Positions 1-7,013 of a stretch of DNA of 14,041 bases are shown here, in pieces. Source of the DNA: an uncultured Fusobacterium sp. Its GTDB lineage: Bacteria > Fusobacteriota > Fusobacteriia > Fusobacteriales > Fusobacteriaceae. How positions within the stretch are numbered: position 1 is the stretch's first letter; the number at the start of each line of letters is the position of its first letter. The notes beneath the pieces are model-generated. The model was not told where the DNA came from and did no database searches. It saw only the letters and a program-made list of their open reading frames with translations. The stretch lies in NCBI GenBank assembly GCA_900543175.1, contig UQQO01000054.1:1-14041 (forward strand), read 5' to 3'. The position numbers and the translations under genes were made by a program.

Positions 1-1
1 G

Positions 2-154
2 ATGAGGAGATATACTAAAGCTTCTTTACTTATAAGTAAAAAGTATTCAAAGTATAAAGATCTTTTAAAAATTTTATTAGATGAAAAGATAAAATACTCT
101 TTTGAAGAGGTAAATAAGATAATTGATGATTATTTAAAGAAAGAGGTGAAATAA
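2..154 (+). CDS. small conserved phage protein upstream of tail sheath
   Basis: A 50-residue reading frame (MRRYTKASLL...DDYLKKEVK) ends just before the sheath start. The ATG at base 2 is a plausible start, but the window edge hides the ribosome binding site, so the gene could begin further upstream. The pattern YTKxxLLxSKKY...DLLxxLLDxxxxYxxEEVxxIIxxYLKxxV matches short proteins often found immediately 5' of PBSX-type sheath genes in Firmicutes and Fusobacteria phages. Their function is unknown to me. The protein is charged, predicted helical, and has no membrane segment or signal peptide. Its stop codon directly abuts the sheath ATG, so it belongs to the tail operon. Family placement rests on remembered sequence pattern and context only. 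Confidence 0.6.
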   Translation: MRRYTKASLLISKKYSKYKDLLKILLDEKIKYSFEEVNKIIDDYLKKEVK

Positions 155-1468
155 ATGGCATATGGTGGAGGAACTTGGTTAACTCAAAATAAAGTTTTAC
201 CAGGAACATATATTAACTTTGTTAGTGCAGCAGCTGCATATGTAAATATTGCAGATAGAGGATATGCTTGTATGGGGTTTGAACTTGATTGGGGACCAGT
301 TGGAGATATATTCACAGTAGAGAACTCAGATTTTCAAACTAATTCAATGAAAATATTTGGTTATGACTATACAAATAAAAAATTAGATGCTTTAAGAGAT
401 ATATTCCAAAATGCTAAAACAGTTTATTGTTACAGATTAAATGGCAATGGAGCTGTAAAGGCATCTAATGATTTAGCAGAAGCTAAATATCCTGGAACTA
501 GAGGAAATGATATAAGAATAGTTATAAATAATAATGCAGATGAAGAGTCAAAATTTGATGTTTCTACATATCTTGATAATAGTTTAATGGATATGCAAAC
601 AGTAGCTAAAATAGTTGAGTTAAAAGAAAATGATTATGTTCATTGGAAAAAAGGTGGAACTTTAGAGGTTACTTCTGGAAAACCTTTAGCAAATGGAACT
701 AATGGAGAAAAGGTTGATGGGTTAGCACATCAAACATTCTTAGAAAAATCTGAAAAATATAGATTTAACTCTATAGGTGCAGCTGTTGAAGATGAAACTA
801 CTAAAAAGCTTTATATAGAACATACTAAGAGAATGAGAGATGAAGTTGGTATTAAATATCAATGTGTTCTTTTTGATATAGCTGCTGACTATGAAGGGGT
901 TATAAGTGTAGCCAATGAATGTGTAGGAGAAGAGATTAATAAAGCTTCAGCTGTTTACTGGGTAGTAGGAGCAAATGCTGGTTGTGCTATTAATGAATCT
1001 TTAACTAATAAAAAATATGATGGTAGTTTTAATATAAAAGCTGATTATACTCAAACTGAATTAGTAAAGGGTATGGAAGCTGGGAAATTTATGTTCCATC
1101 AAGTTGATGATGAAATAGTTGTATTATCTGATATTAATAGCTTTACATCTTGGGATATTTATAAAAATGAAGATTTCTATAGAAACCAAGTAGTAAGAAT
1201 AATAGATCAAATTGCTATGGATATAGCAGGACTATTTAATAAAAGATACTTGGGAAAAGTAAGAAACAGCAATTCTGGAAGAGTAGCTTTATGGACAGAT
1301 ATAACAGCTCATCATCAAGAATTAGAAAGAATAGAAGCTATAGAAGATTTTAATCCTAAAGAAGTTACAATAAGAGAAGGAGCAGATAAAGTATCTGTAT
1401 TAGTAGAAGATTTTGTAAAACCTGTAGCAGTTATGGAAAAGCTATATATGGTTGTAGAAGTAAGATAA
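155..1468 (+). CDS. tail sheath protein (PBSX XkdK-like)
   Basis: This 437-residue protein is the contractile sheath that surrounds the tail tube and shortens on infection to drive the tube into the cell. The N-terminus (MAYGGGTWLTQNKVLPGTYI, followed by a small-residue NFVSAAAA stretch and a DRGYACMGFELDWGP segment) is typical of PBSX XkdK-like sheaths. The C-terminal half has the usual conserved block (residues ~345-437, with DQIAMDIAGLFNKRYLGKVRNS), the part that interlocks sheath subunits. The length is close to that of PBSX XkdK. An AGAGGTGA ribosome binding site precedes the ATG. The tube gene follows 12 bases after the stop, the standard sheath-tube pair. No truncation or frameshift is visible. 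Confidence 0.95.
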   Translation: MAYGGGTWLTQNKVLPGTYINFVSAAAAYVNIADRGYACMGFELDWGPVGDIFTVENSDFQTNSMKIFGYDYTNKKLDALRDIFQNAKTVYCYRLNGNGAVKASNDLAEAKYPGTRGNDIRIVINNNADEESKFDVSTYLDNSLMDMQTVAKIVELKENDYVHWKKGGTLEVTSGKPLANGTNGEKVDGLAHQTFLEKSEKYRFNSIGAAVEDETTKKLYIEHTKRMRDEVGIKYQCVLFDIAADYEGVISVANECVGEEINKASAVYWVVGANAGCAINESLTNKKYDGSFNIKADYTQTELVKGMEAGKFMFHQVDDEIVVLSDINSFTSWDIYKNEDFYRNQVVRIIDQIAMDIAGLFNKRYLGKVRNSNSGRVALWTDITAHHQELERIEAIEDFNPKEVTIREGADKVSVLVEDFVKPVAVMEKLYMVVEVR

Positions 1469-1480
1469 GGAGGATGCTAG

Positions 1481-1957
1481 ATGAAAAGAGTAACAATGCA
1501 CGGAAAAGATGCTGTAAGTGGTTCCGAAGCTGAATGCTATGTAACTATAGATGGGCAAAGATATAACTTTATGCAAGCTATAACATTTGAAGCTACCTTT
1601 GAAAAAAATAAAGTAGAAGTGCCAATTTTAGGGAAAACTGGAAAAGGAAATAAATCTACTGGATGGAAAGGTTCAGGATCTATGACTTGTCATTTTAATC
1701 AGTCTGTTATGAGACAACTATTAGAAAAATATAAAAATGATGGTGTAGATACATATTTCACAATGCAAGTAACTAATGAGGATCCTACTTCAGCAGTAGG
1801 AAGACAGACAGTAGTATTTAAAGATTGTAATATTGATGGTGGAATTCTTGCTAAATTTGATGCAGATGCAGATTATTTGGATGAAGATTTTGATTTTACT
1901 TTTGATGATTTTGAATTACAAGAATCATTTAAACTTTTAGATGGATTTATGGCTTAG
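1481..1957 (+). CDS. tail tube (core) protein (PBSX XkdM-like)
   Basis: This 158-residue protein is the expected inner tube subunit of a contractile tail. Seen in the sequence: an N-terminal region around VTMHGKDAVSGSEAECYVTIDG, a QAITFEATFEKNKVEVPILGKTG segment near residues 32-55, GWKGSGSMTCHFN, and an acidic C-terminal part (residues ~125-150) rich in Asp and Phe. These match the XkdM-like family, which folds as the beta-barrel shared by tail tubes and Hcp. A strong AAGGAGG site lies upstream. Position directly after the sheath and before the assembly chaperone supports the call. Confidence 0.93.
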   Translation: MKRVTMHGKDAVSGSEAECYVTIDGQRYNFMQAITFEATFEKNKVEVPILGKTGKGNKSTGWKGSGSMTCHFNQSVMRQLLEKYKNDGVDTYFTMQVTNEDPTSAVGRQTVVFKDCNIDGGILAKFDADADYLDEDFDFTFDDFELQESFKLLDGFMA

Positions 1958-1968
1958 GAGGAAATTAA

Positions 1969-2376
1969 ATGAGTTTAAAAGCTTTTTTAAAAGGAAATAC
2001 AAAAAATATAGGGACAGTTGAATATGCTGTGTCAGATAGATTTGTTAATGAAGAGACAGGAGAACTAGAAAAATTTAAAATAAGAGCTATTAATGCTAAA
2101 CTAGATTCTCAACTAAGAGCTAATTGCACAATATCTAAAGATGGAGTTGAAAAATTTGATTCAAATAGATATTTAGCTTTATTAGTAACAACTTGTGTTA
2201 CTTATCCAGATTTCAAAAATGCTGAACTTCAAGATAGTTATGGAGTTAAAGATGAAACTGAATTAGTAAAACAAATGTTATCAAGTGGTGAGTTCACTAA
2301 ACTTATGAATAAAGTTCAAGAAGTTAATGGTTTTAGAGAAACTTATCAAGATAAGGTAGAAGAGGCAAAAAACTAA
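1969..2376 (+). CDS. tail assembly chaperone, unshifted form (XkdN-like)
   Basis: The 135-residue product resembles the XkdN-like tail assembly chaperone family (MSLKAFLKGN..., a VSDRF...GELEKFKIRAI block, and CVTYPDFKNAELQDSYGVKD near residues 85-105). Such proteins, analogous to lambda gpG, bind the tape measure protein and recruit tube subunits while the tail polymerises. They are not in the finished virion. The reading frame ends gca-aaa-aac-taa, which contains the slippery heptamer A AAA AAC at 2367-2373. A fraction of ribosomes should therefore shift to -1 and make the longer gpGT-like form that ends at 2549. A TAGGAGGAAATTAA leader gives the start. Position between tube and tape measure gene is as expected. 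Confidence 0.92.
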   Translation: MSLKAFLKGNTKNIGTVEYAVSDRFVNEETGELEKFKIRAINAKLDSQLRANCTISKDGVEKFDSNRYLALLVTTCVTYPDFKNAELQDSYGVKDETELVKQMLSSGEFTKLMNKVQEVNGFRETYQDKVEEAKN

Positions 2377-2422
2377 TAAATGCAGGTGATAGTGAGGCTA
2401 ATATAGCTTACTATTGCCTGCA
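2367..2422 (+). promoter_or_regulatory. programmed -1 ribosomal frameshift signal
   Basis: Three classic elements are present. The slippery heptamer A AAA AAC (2367-2373) is in the correct phase, immediately before the zero-frame stop TAA (2374-2376). The spacer is 7 nt (2374-2380). A stem pairs 2381-2396 with 2407-2422: 16 consecutive pairs, of which 13 are Watson-Crick and 3 are G-U. The loop (2397-2406) can close three more pairs. The -1 frame stays open from the slip site to a stop at 2547-2549. This arrangement is known for making the G-T type tail chaperone fusion in many phages. Confidence 0.93.
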
Positions 2423-2549
2423 CAAACTTAGAATATTACCTAGTACATATTTGAATCTTGATGAAAGAGAAAGAGCTTTTATTGATGCTTGTATCTTAGT
2501 AAAAATTGAAAATGATAAAAAAGAAAATAGAAGATTAAAAAGAAAGTGA
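2373..2549 (+). CDS. frameshifted extension of tail assembly chaperone (gpT-like)
   Basis: This reading frame lies -1 relative to the upstream chaperone and has no good start of its own. It is expected to be made only as a C-terminal extension after slippage at 2367-2373. Reading from 2373 gives LINAGDSEANIAYYCLHKLR, then ILPSTYLNL, DERERAFIDACI and a lysine/arginine-rich end (RRLKRK). That is 58 codons, for a fusion of about 193 residues. In the lambda system the T domain contacts the tape measure protein, and the segment here likely does the same. The 'DERERAFIDA' core is a pattern I associate with second chaperones of XkdN-type phages, a weaker identification than the frame evidence. The stop TGA directly touches the -35 box of the hicA promoter. 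Confidence 0.88.
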   Translation, partial: LINAGDSEANIAYYCLHKLRILPSTYLNLDERERAFIDACILVKIENDKKENRRLKRK

Positions 2550-2578
2550 TTGACTACGTATAAAATACGTGTTATAAT
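2550..2578 (+). promoter_or_regulatory. sigma70-type promoter of hicAB
   Basis: TTGACT (2550-2555) and TATAAT (2573-2578) are separated by exactly 17 bases, giving a near-consensus promoter. Transcription should start near 2585, only about ten bases before the hicA ATG and at or just before its GAGGTGG ribosome binding site. The promoter starts on the base after the stop of the frameshifted chaperone ORF. It can therefore drive the toxin-antitoxin pair independently of phage late transcription, for instance in a quiescent lysogen. Confidence 0.88.
2556..2570. promoter_or_regulatory. probable HicB operator (inverted repeat in promoter spacer)
   Basis: ACGTAT-AAA-ATACGT is a perfect 6-bp inverted repeat with a 3-bp centre, lying between the -35 and -10 boxes. 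HicB antitoxins with a C-terminal ribbon-helix-helix domain bind short palindromes in their own promoter. A dimer here would block RNA polymerase. Assignment to HicB is inferred from position and the DNA-binding domain of the downstream antitoxin. Confidence 0.7.
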
Positions 2579-2595
2579 TGTATCGAGGTGGTTGA

Positions 2596-2775
2596 ATGAG
2601 CTCAAAAGACCTTATGAAACTACTCAAGAAAGACGGTTGGTATCTGGATAGAGTGAAGGGCAGTCACTATCAGTTTAAACACCCATCTAAAAAGGGTATA
2701 GTGACACTTCCACATCCTAGAAAAGATTTGCCAAAGAAAACTGTTGAGAGTATTTTCAACCAAGCTGGGTTATAA
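2596..2775 (+). CDS. hicA: HicA-family mRNA interferase toxin
   Basis: The 59-residue product begins MSSKDLMKLLKKDGWYLDRV and carries the HicA signature G-S-H-x-x-F (GSHYQFKHP). The catalytic histidine is His24, followed by a VTLPHPRKDLPKKTVESIF half. This double-stranded-RNA-binding-like fold cleaves mRNA and stops growth unless HicB neutralises it. The length is typical of HicA. It is preceded by a GAGGTGG site and its own promoter, and followed 40 bases later by hicB. By my count it is about 38% GC, visibly richer than the neighbouring tail genes, and it uses CTC, CTG, GAC and CAC codons that they rarely use. That suggests separate acquisition. All expected key residues are present, so it looks intact. 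Confidence 0.95.
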   Translation: MSSKDLMKLLKKDGWYLDRVKGSHYQFKHPSKKGIVTLPHPRKDLPKKTVESIFNQAGL

Positions 2776-2789
2776 TGCCCTGCTTGGGC
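2761..2789 (+). other. stem-loop spanning hicA stop and hicA-hicB gap
   Basis: CAAGC-t-GGG (2761-2769) can pair with CCC-t-GCTTG (2778-2786) across an 8-nt loop that contains the hicA stop, with a single T-T mismatch. An alternative hairpin, GCCC-tgctt-GGGC (2777-2789), overlaps it. There is no U-run, so it is not a terminator. It could tune the ratio of toxin to antitoxin translation or protect mRNA ends, but this is conjecture from the fold alone. Confidence 0.4.
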
Positions 2790-2815
2790 CTCAACTTTAA
2801 AAGGAGTGTGATTTT

Positions 2816-3220
2816 GTGAATTTAACTTATCCAGCAATTATAACATATGAAGATAATGTTTTTTACATTGGCTTTCCTGATTTTGAAAAAGAGTTTTATA
2901 ATACTTATGGAGATACTTTTGAAGAAGCTGTGGAGATGGGAAAAGAGTATTTAGTTTTATTGCTAGAAGAGTTAGAAAATGAGAAAAAAGAATTCCCTGC
3001 TCCTAGTAAGATAAACAAAGTAAAAGAGTTGCTAGAGGATAAGCAAGAATTAGTTTATATAAGTTTAAACTATGAATATGAAAAATCTTTAGTAAAAATA
3101 GCCTATGTTAAGAAAACATTAACAATTCCTAGTTATTTAGATATTTTAGCAAAGAATAAAAATATAAATTTTTCACAAGTTTTACAAGAAGCTTTAAAAG
3201 AAAAATTATTAAACAAATAG
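2816..3220 (+). CDS. hicB: HicB-family antitoxin and autorepressor
   Basis: This 134-residue protein starts with GTG behind an AAGGAG site (2801-2806). Residues 1-65 (NLTYPAIITYEDNVFYIGFPDF, then DTFEEAVEMGKEYLVLLLEEL) form the partly degraded RNase H-like domain that wraps HicA and blocks its active site. Residues ~100-134 (KKTLTIPSYLDILAKNKNINFSQVLQEALKEKLL) match the ribbon-helix-helix end of one HicB subclass, which dimerises and binds the operator. The acidic residues and the YPA start are typical. Unlike hicA, its base composition resembles the phage. It is the second gene of a toxin-first operon that ends in a terminator 9 bases downstream. Confidence 0.94.
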   Translation: MNLTYPAIITYEDNVFYIGFPDFEKEFYNTYGDTFEEAVEMGKEYLVLLLEELENEKKEFPAPSKINKVKELLEDKQELVYISLNYEYEKSLVKIAYVKKTLTIPSYLDILAKNKNINFSQVLQEALKEKLLNK

Positions 3221-3228
3221 AACAATGA

Positions 3229-3256
3229 ACCTCAGATTAATCATCTGGGGTTTTTT
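3229..3256 (+). terminator. rho-independent terminator after hicB
   Basis: The stem CCTCAGAT (3230-3237) pairs with ATCTGGGG (3243-3250), including one G-T pair, across the loop TAATC. A run of six T's follows. It closes the hicAB unit and lies upstream of the tape measure gene, so late transcripts coming from the sheath genes must read through it, or antitermination must act. Confidence 0.88.
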
Positions 3257-3283
3257 AATGCAAAAAATTAGGGAGGTGATATA

Positions 3284-5362
3284 GTGGCAGAGATAAATGC
3301 TAGTATAAATTTACTTAATGGGATGACACAACCTTTGATGAGTGTTATAGGAACTGTAAATACAATGATTTCGACACTAAATAAAGTAAATAATACTAAT
3401 ATTAATATTGATACTTCAGTATTAAAAGCATCTCAAAGTATTCTTAATAATGCATCTGCTGATCTTTTAAGATATCAAGAGCAGATAGAAAATAAGATAA
3501 ATAGCAACACTGTTGCTCAAGAAAATTTTAATAATTCATTAAGAAGTGCCTCTACTGCTTCAGATAATCTTTTTAAGAAGATAAAAAGGGTAGCAGCAGC
3601 ATATTTAGGAATTCAGACAGTAAAAGCTGGAATTAATTTATCAGATACAATGACACAAAATACAGCAAGGTTAAATTTAATGAATGATGGAAATCAATCA
3701 ACAGAAGAGCTTCAAAAGATGATATATCAATCAGCACAGAGCTCAAGAGGGAATTTTTTAGATGTTTCTCAAGTAGTTTCTAAATTGGGAATATTAGCAC
3801 CAAATGCTTTTAAAAGTAATCAAGAAGCAATCCTTTTTTCAGAACTGATGGCAAAATCTTTTAAAATAGGTGGAGCAAGTCAACAAGAACAATCAGCAGG
3901 AATGTATCAACTTACTCAAGCTTTAGCTAGTGGGCGATTACAAGGAGATGAATTTAGAAGTATTATGGAAAATGCTCCTATTTTAGCTCAAGCAATTAGT
4001 AAGAGTTTGGGAGTATCTATTGGAACTTTAAGGGAAATGAGTTCAGAAGGAAAAATAACATCAGATGTTATTAAAAATGCAATGTTTTCAGCGTCACAAG
4101 AGATAAATAGTCAATTTGAGAGTATACCTATGACTTTTACAGATGTTATAACTAGAGTTAAGAATGCAGCTATTCAAGGATTCCAGCCTATCGCTAAACA
4201 GATAAATGGTATTGTTAATAGTGATAGAGTAAAACAATTTGTAAATATGTCTGTTGTTTTAATAGGAAAATTAACCTCTGTATTATCTAGTAGTATAGAG
4301 TTGATAGCTGGAATGGGTGCTGCTATATATGATAATTGGAGTTTAATAGCTCCAGTTTTAGGTACTGTAGTAGCTGGAATAACTGCATATAATATAGCTT
4401 TAGGAGTTATAGCAGTAAAAACTGCAATAGTAAAAGGAGCAACTCTTGCATATAACTTAGCATTAATAGCTCAAAATACTTTGCATGGAGTTAATAATAC
4501 TGCATTGATTACATCTACAGCTGCTCAATGGGGATTAAATGCTGCCATGTTAGCTTGTCCTATTACTTGGATAGTGGCTGGAATTATGTTAACAGTAGGA
4601 GCTCTTTATTTAGGAGTGGCAGCTTTTAATAAATTTACTGGGGCAACTATATCAGCTACTGGAATAATAACAGGAGCTATATATGGAATAGGGGCTCATA
4701 TATACAATATGATAGCTACATCAGTAAATATGTTTATAAGTTTTACTGAGTTTTTGGCTAATATTTTTACTCACCCAGTTGTAGCTATAAAGAGATTATT
4801 TATTAATATGGGACTTAGTATTATAAATATTATCAAATCAACTATGAGTATAGTAGATAAGATTATAGATACAGGAATAAGTGATAAATTATCAGATATT
4901 GAAAGTAATTTAAAAGTAAAATTAGAAGCTACCACCGTAGAGGGTTATAGAGATTTTAAAACAGCTACAGATGGAAGATTGGACTATATGAAGCTTAAAG
5001 ATACTGGAGAAGCAGTAACTAAAGGATATAAAACAGGAGAAAATTTAAGTAATTCTTTAAGTTTAACAAGTAATTTAGGGTTAAATAGTGGAATGATGGA
5101 CCAAACTAACAGTTATTTAAGCCAGATATCTGGAAATACTGCTAAAACTAATACTTCTTTAGATTTAACTAAGGAAGAATTAAAGTATATGAGAGATTTA
5201 GCAGAACAAGAAGTTATTAATAGATATACTACAGCATCTATGAAGGTTGAAGTAAGCAATAATAATAATATATCTAATAGTTTAGATATAGATGAGGTAG
5301 CTGGAATGCTTACTAATAAACTTGTAGAGTCAGCAGCAACAGTGGCTGAAGGAAATTATTAA
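3284..5362 (+). CDS. tail tape measure protein
   Basis: This 692-residue protein sets tail length and is probably ejected ahead of the DNA. It starts with GTG behind GGGAGGTGAT. Residues ~1-100 are helical and Asn/Ser-rich. Residues ~115-300 match the tape measure N-terminal domain (TIGR02675-like), with hallmarks LTQALASGRLQGDEFRSIME, APILAQAIS and TLREMSSEGKITSDVIKNAM. Residues ~320-485 hold several hydrophobic stretches, including NAAMLACPITWIVAGIM, an analogue of the common 'ANPI-W' motif that may insert into the inner membrane. The C-terminal ~150 residues are helical. At about 1.5 Å of tail per residue the predicted tail is roughly 100 nm, an estimate only. No lysozyme or peptidase domain is visible. 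Confidence 0.94.
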   Translation: MAEINASINLLNGMTQPLMSVIGTVNTMISTLNKVNNTNINIDTSVLKASQSILNNASADLLRYQEQIENKINSNTVAQENFNNSLRSASTASDNLFKKIKRVAAAYLGIQTVKAGINLSDTMTQNTARLNLMNDGNQSTEELQKMIYQSAQSSRGNFLDVSQVVSKLGILAPNAFKSNQEAILFSELMAKSFKIGGASQQEQSAGMYQLTQALASGRLQGDEFRSIMENAPILAQAISKSLGVSIGTLREMSSEGKITSDVIKNAMFSASQEINSQFESIPMTFTDVITRVKNAAIQGFQPIAKQINGIVNSDRVKQFVNMSVVLIGKLTSVLSSSIELIAGMGAAIYDNWSLIAPVLGTVVAGITAYNIALGVIAVKTAIVKGATLAYNLALIAQNTLHGVNNTALITSTAAQWGLNAAMLACPITWIVAGIMLTVGALYLGVAAFNKFTGATISATGIITGAIYGIGAHIYNMIATSVNMFISFTEFLANIFTHPVVAIKRLFINMGLSIINIIKSTMSIVDKIIDTGISDKLSDIESNLKVKLEATTVEGYRDFKTATDGRLDYMKLKDTGEAVTKGYKTGENLSNSLSLTSNLGLNSGMMDQTNSYLSQISGNTAKTNTSLDLTKEELKYMRDLAEQEVINRYTTASMKVEVSNNNNISNSLDIDEVAGMLTNKLVESAATVAEGNY

Positions 5363-5377
5363 AGGTGGGTGATATTT

Positions 5378-6034
5378 ATGTATTCTTTTTATTTAGGTGG
5401 GATTTTATTCCCTATAGCTCCTGCAAAAGTAGATATTAAAACTAAGAATCAGAATAAAACCTTAACTTTGATAAATGAGGGAGAGATAAATCTTTTAAAA
5501 GATGGGGGATTGAAAAGTATAACTTTTACTGTGATGATTCCTGGGAGAAAATACCCTTTTGCTAAATATTTAGGTGGCTTTCTTCCAATACAATATTATA
5601 TATCTATGCTTGAGAGTATGAAAAAGTTAAAAAGACCAGTTCAATTTATAGTACTTAGAAATAATAGAACATTAGCTAGTATTTACAATACTAATTTAAC
5701 AGTGTCTTTAGAAGATTTTCATATTATAGAAGATGCTGAAAGTTTAGGAGAGGATATCAATATCTCAATATCTTTAAAAGAATATCAAAATCAAACAGGA
5801 AAGTTATTAAAAAAATTAGTTTCAGTAGCTGGAGTTACTAAATTTGCATTATCTAAAGTTAGAAGTTCAAATAAGAATATTCCTAAAACCTATACAATTA
5901 AAAAAGATGATACTCTGTTATTAATTGCTAAAAAACAACTTGGTGATGAAAAGAAATGGGAAAACTTAATGAAAATTAACAATCTTCCAAATGCTGTTGA
6001 CTTAGATATAGGGAGAGTGATTAGGCTTGAATAA
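5378..6034 (+). CDS. LysM-containing tail protein (XkdP-like)
   Basis: I place the start at ATG 5378, 9 bases after AGGTGG. An in-frame GTG at 5369 sits inside that ribosome binding site and is unlikely. The protein is about 218 residues. The N-terminal two thirds (MYSFYLGGILFPIAPAKVDI, then a long block with GGLKSITFTVMIPGRKYPF) matches XkdP-like proteins, which join the tube end to the hub. The last ~48 residues (TYTIKKDDTLLLIAKKQLGD followed by a KWENLMKINNL segment ending GRVIRLE) are a LysM domain, which binds N-acetylglucosamine sugars of peptidoglycan. It follows the tape measure gene directly, and its stop overlaps the next gene by 8 bases. Confidence 0.92.
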   Translation: MYSFYLGGILFPIAPAKVDIKTKNQNKTLTLINEGEINLLKDGGLKSITFTVMIPGRKYPFAKYLGGFLPIQYYISMLESMKKLKRPVQFIVLRNNRTLASIYNTNLTVSLEDFHIIEDAESLGEDINISISLKEYQNQTGKLLKKLVSVAGVTKFALSKVRSSNKNIPKTYTIKKDDTLLLIAKKQLGDEKKWENLMKINNLPNAVDLDIGRVIRLE

Positions 6035-7013
6035 TGCAAATATAAAAATAATTATATCAAAGCAAGATTTGAATGGAAAAAAAGGAGTTGCTCTTCTTCC
6101 AAAAGTTCTTGAAGGAGTGCAATGGACAACAGAGAGATACGGAACAGCAGGTAAATTAGAGTTTTCTATTTTAAATGAAGGTGTTATTTATCCAGAAGAA
6201 GGAGATAAAGTGGAGTTCTATTATAACGGGACTCCTATTTTTTATGGCTTTATTTTTACAATTCGTAGAGATAAAAGTGATGTAATTAAGCTTACTGCTT
6301 ATGATCAGCTTAGATATTTAAAGAACAAAGGTATACATCAGTATCTAAATAAGAGAGCTGATGAAGTAATAAGAATGCTAACTGAAGATTATAGATTGAG
6401 AGTAGGAGAGTTAGATAATACTCAATTAGTAATCCCTAGAAGAATAGAAGTTAATAAGACTTTATTAGATATTATTAATACTGCACTTTCTATAACTTTA
6501 CAAAATATAAAAAAGATCTATGTTCTTTATGATGACTTTGGAAAAATAACATTAAAAGATATAGAAACTTTAAAACTTGAGATATTACTTGATGAGAATA
6601 GCAGTGAAGATTTTTCTTATGTTTCTTCTATAGATAAAAAAACTTATAACAAGATTGTTGTATATAGAGAAGATGAGAAAGCAGGTTCAAGGGAGCTATA
6701 TGTTACTCAAAGTACAGATAATCAAAATAGATGGGGTGTATTACAATTAGTTGAGTCTTTTGATGAAACTGAAAATCCTAAAATAAAAGCTGATGCTTTG
6801 ATAGCTTTATATAATAAAAAAACTAGATCCTTTTCTTTAAAAAATGTTTTAGGAAATGTAAAGTGTAGAGCTGGATTTTCTCTTTATGTTAAGTTGAATT
6901 TGGGAGATGTAGAAATAGATAATACTATGATAATAAATAGAGTAACTCATATTTTTAACTTCCAAGAGCATCTAATGAACTTAGATTTAATAGGAGGAGT
7001 AATAAATGTATAG
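6027..7013 (+). CDS. baseplate hub protein (XkdQ-like)
   Basis: The 328-residue product starts with TTG at 6027, about 9 bases after GGAGAG. It overlaps the upstream stop, which suggests translational coupling. The sequence (VLEGVQWTTERYGTAGKLEFSILNEG, then GDKVEFYYNGTPIFYGFIFTI, DVIKLTAYDQLRYLKNKG and a long DIINTAL region) is characteristic of XkdQ/gpD/gp27-like hubs. These form the ring that adapts the tube to the central spike. The YDQLRYLKNKG motif near residue 90-100 and the terminal RVTHIFNFQEHLMNLDL segment are well preserved in the family. No enzymatic motif is visible. Confidence 0.9.
   Translation: MNNANIKIIISKQDLNGKKGVALLPKVLEGVQWTTERYGTAGKLEFSILNEGVIYPEEGDKVEFYYNGTPIFYGFIFTIRRDKSDVIKLTAYDQLRYLKNKGIHQYLNKRADEVIRMLTEDYRLRVGELDNTQLVIPRRIEVNKTLLDIINTALSITLQNIKKIYVLYDDFGKITLKDIETLKLEILLDENSSEDFSYVSSIDKKTYNKIVVYREDEKAGSRELYVTQSTDNQNRWGVLQLVESFDETENPKIKADALIALYNKKTRSFSLKNVLGNVKCRAGFSLYVKLNLGDVEIDNTMIINRVTHIFNFQEHLMNLDLIGGVINV

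Noticed and set aside
2411..2605. Minus-strand open frame over the chaperone extension and hicA promoter
   Set aside because: It is antisense to the -1 frame extension and the promoter, has no ribosome binding site and no recognisable protein.
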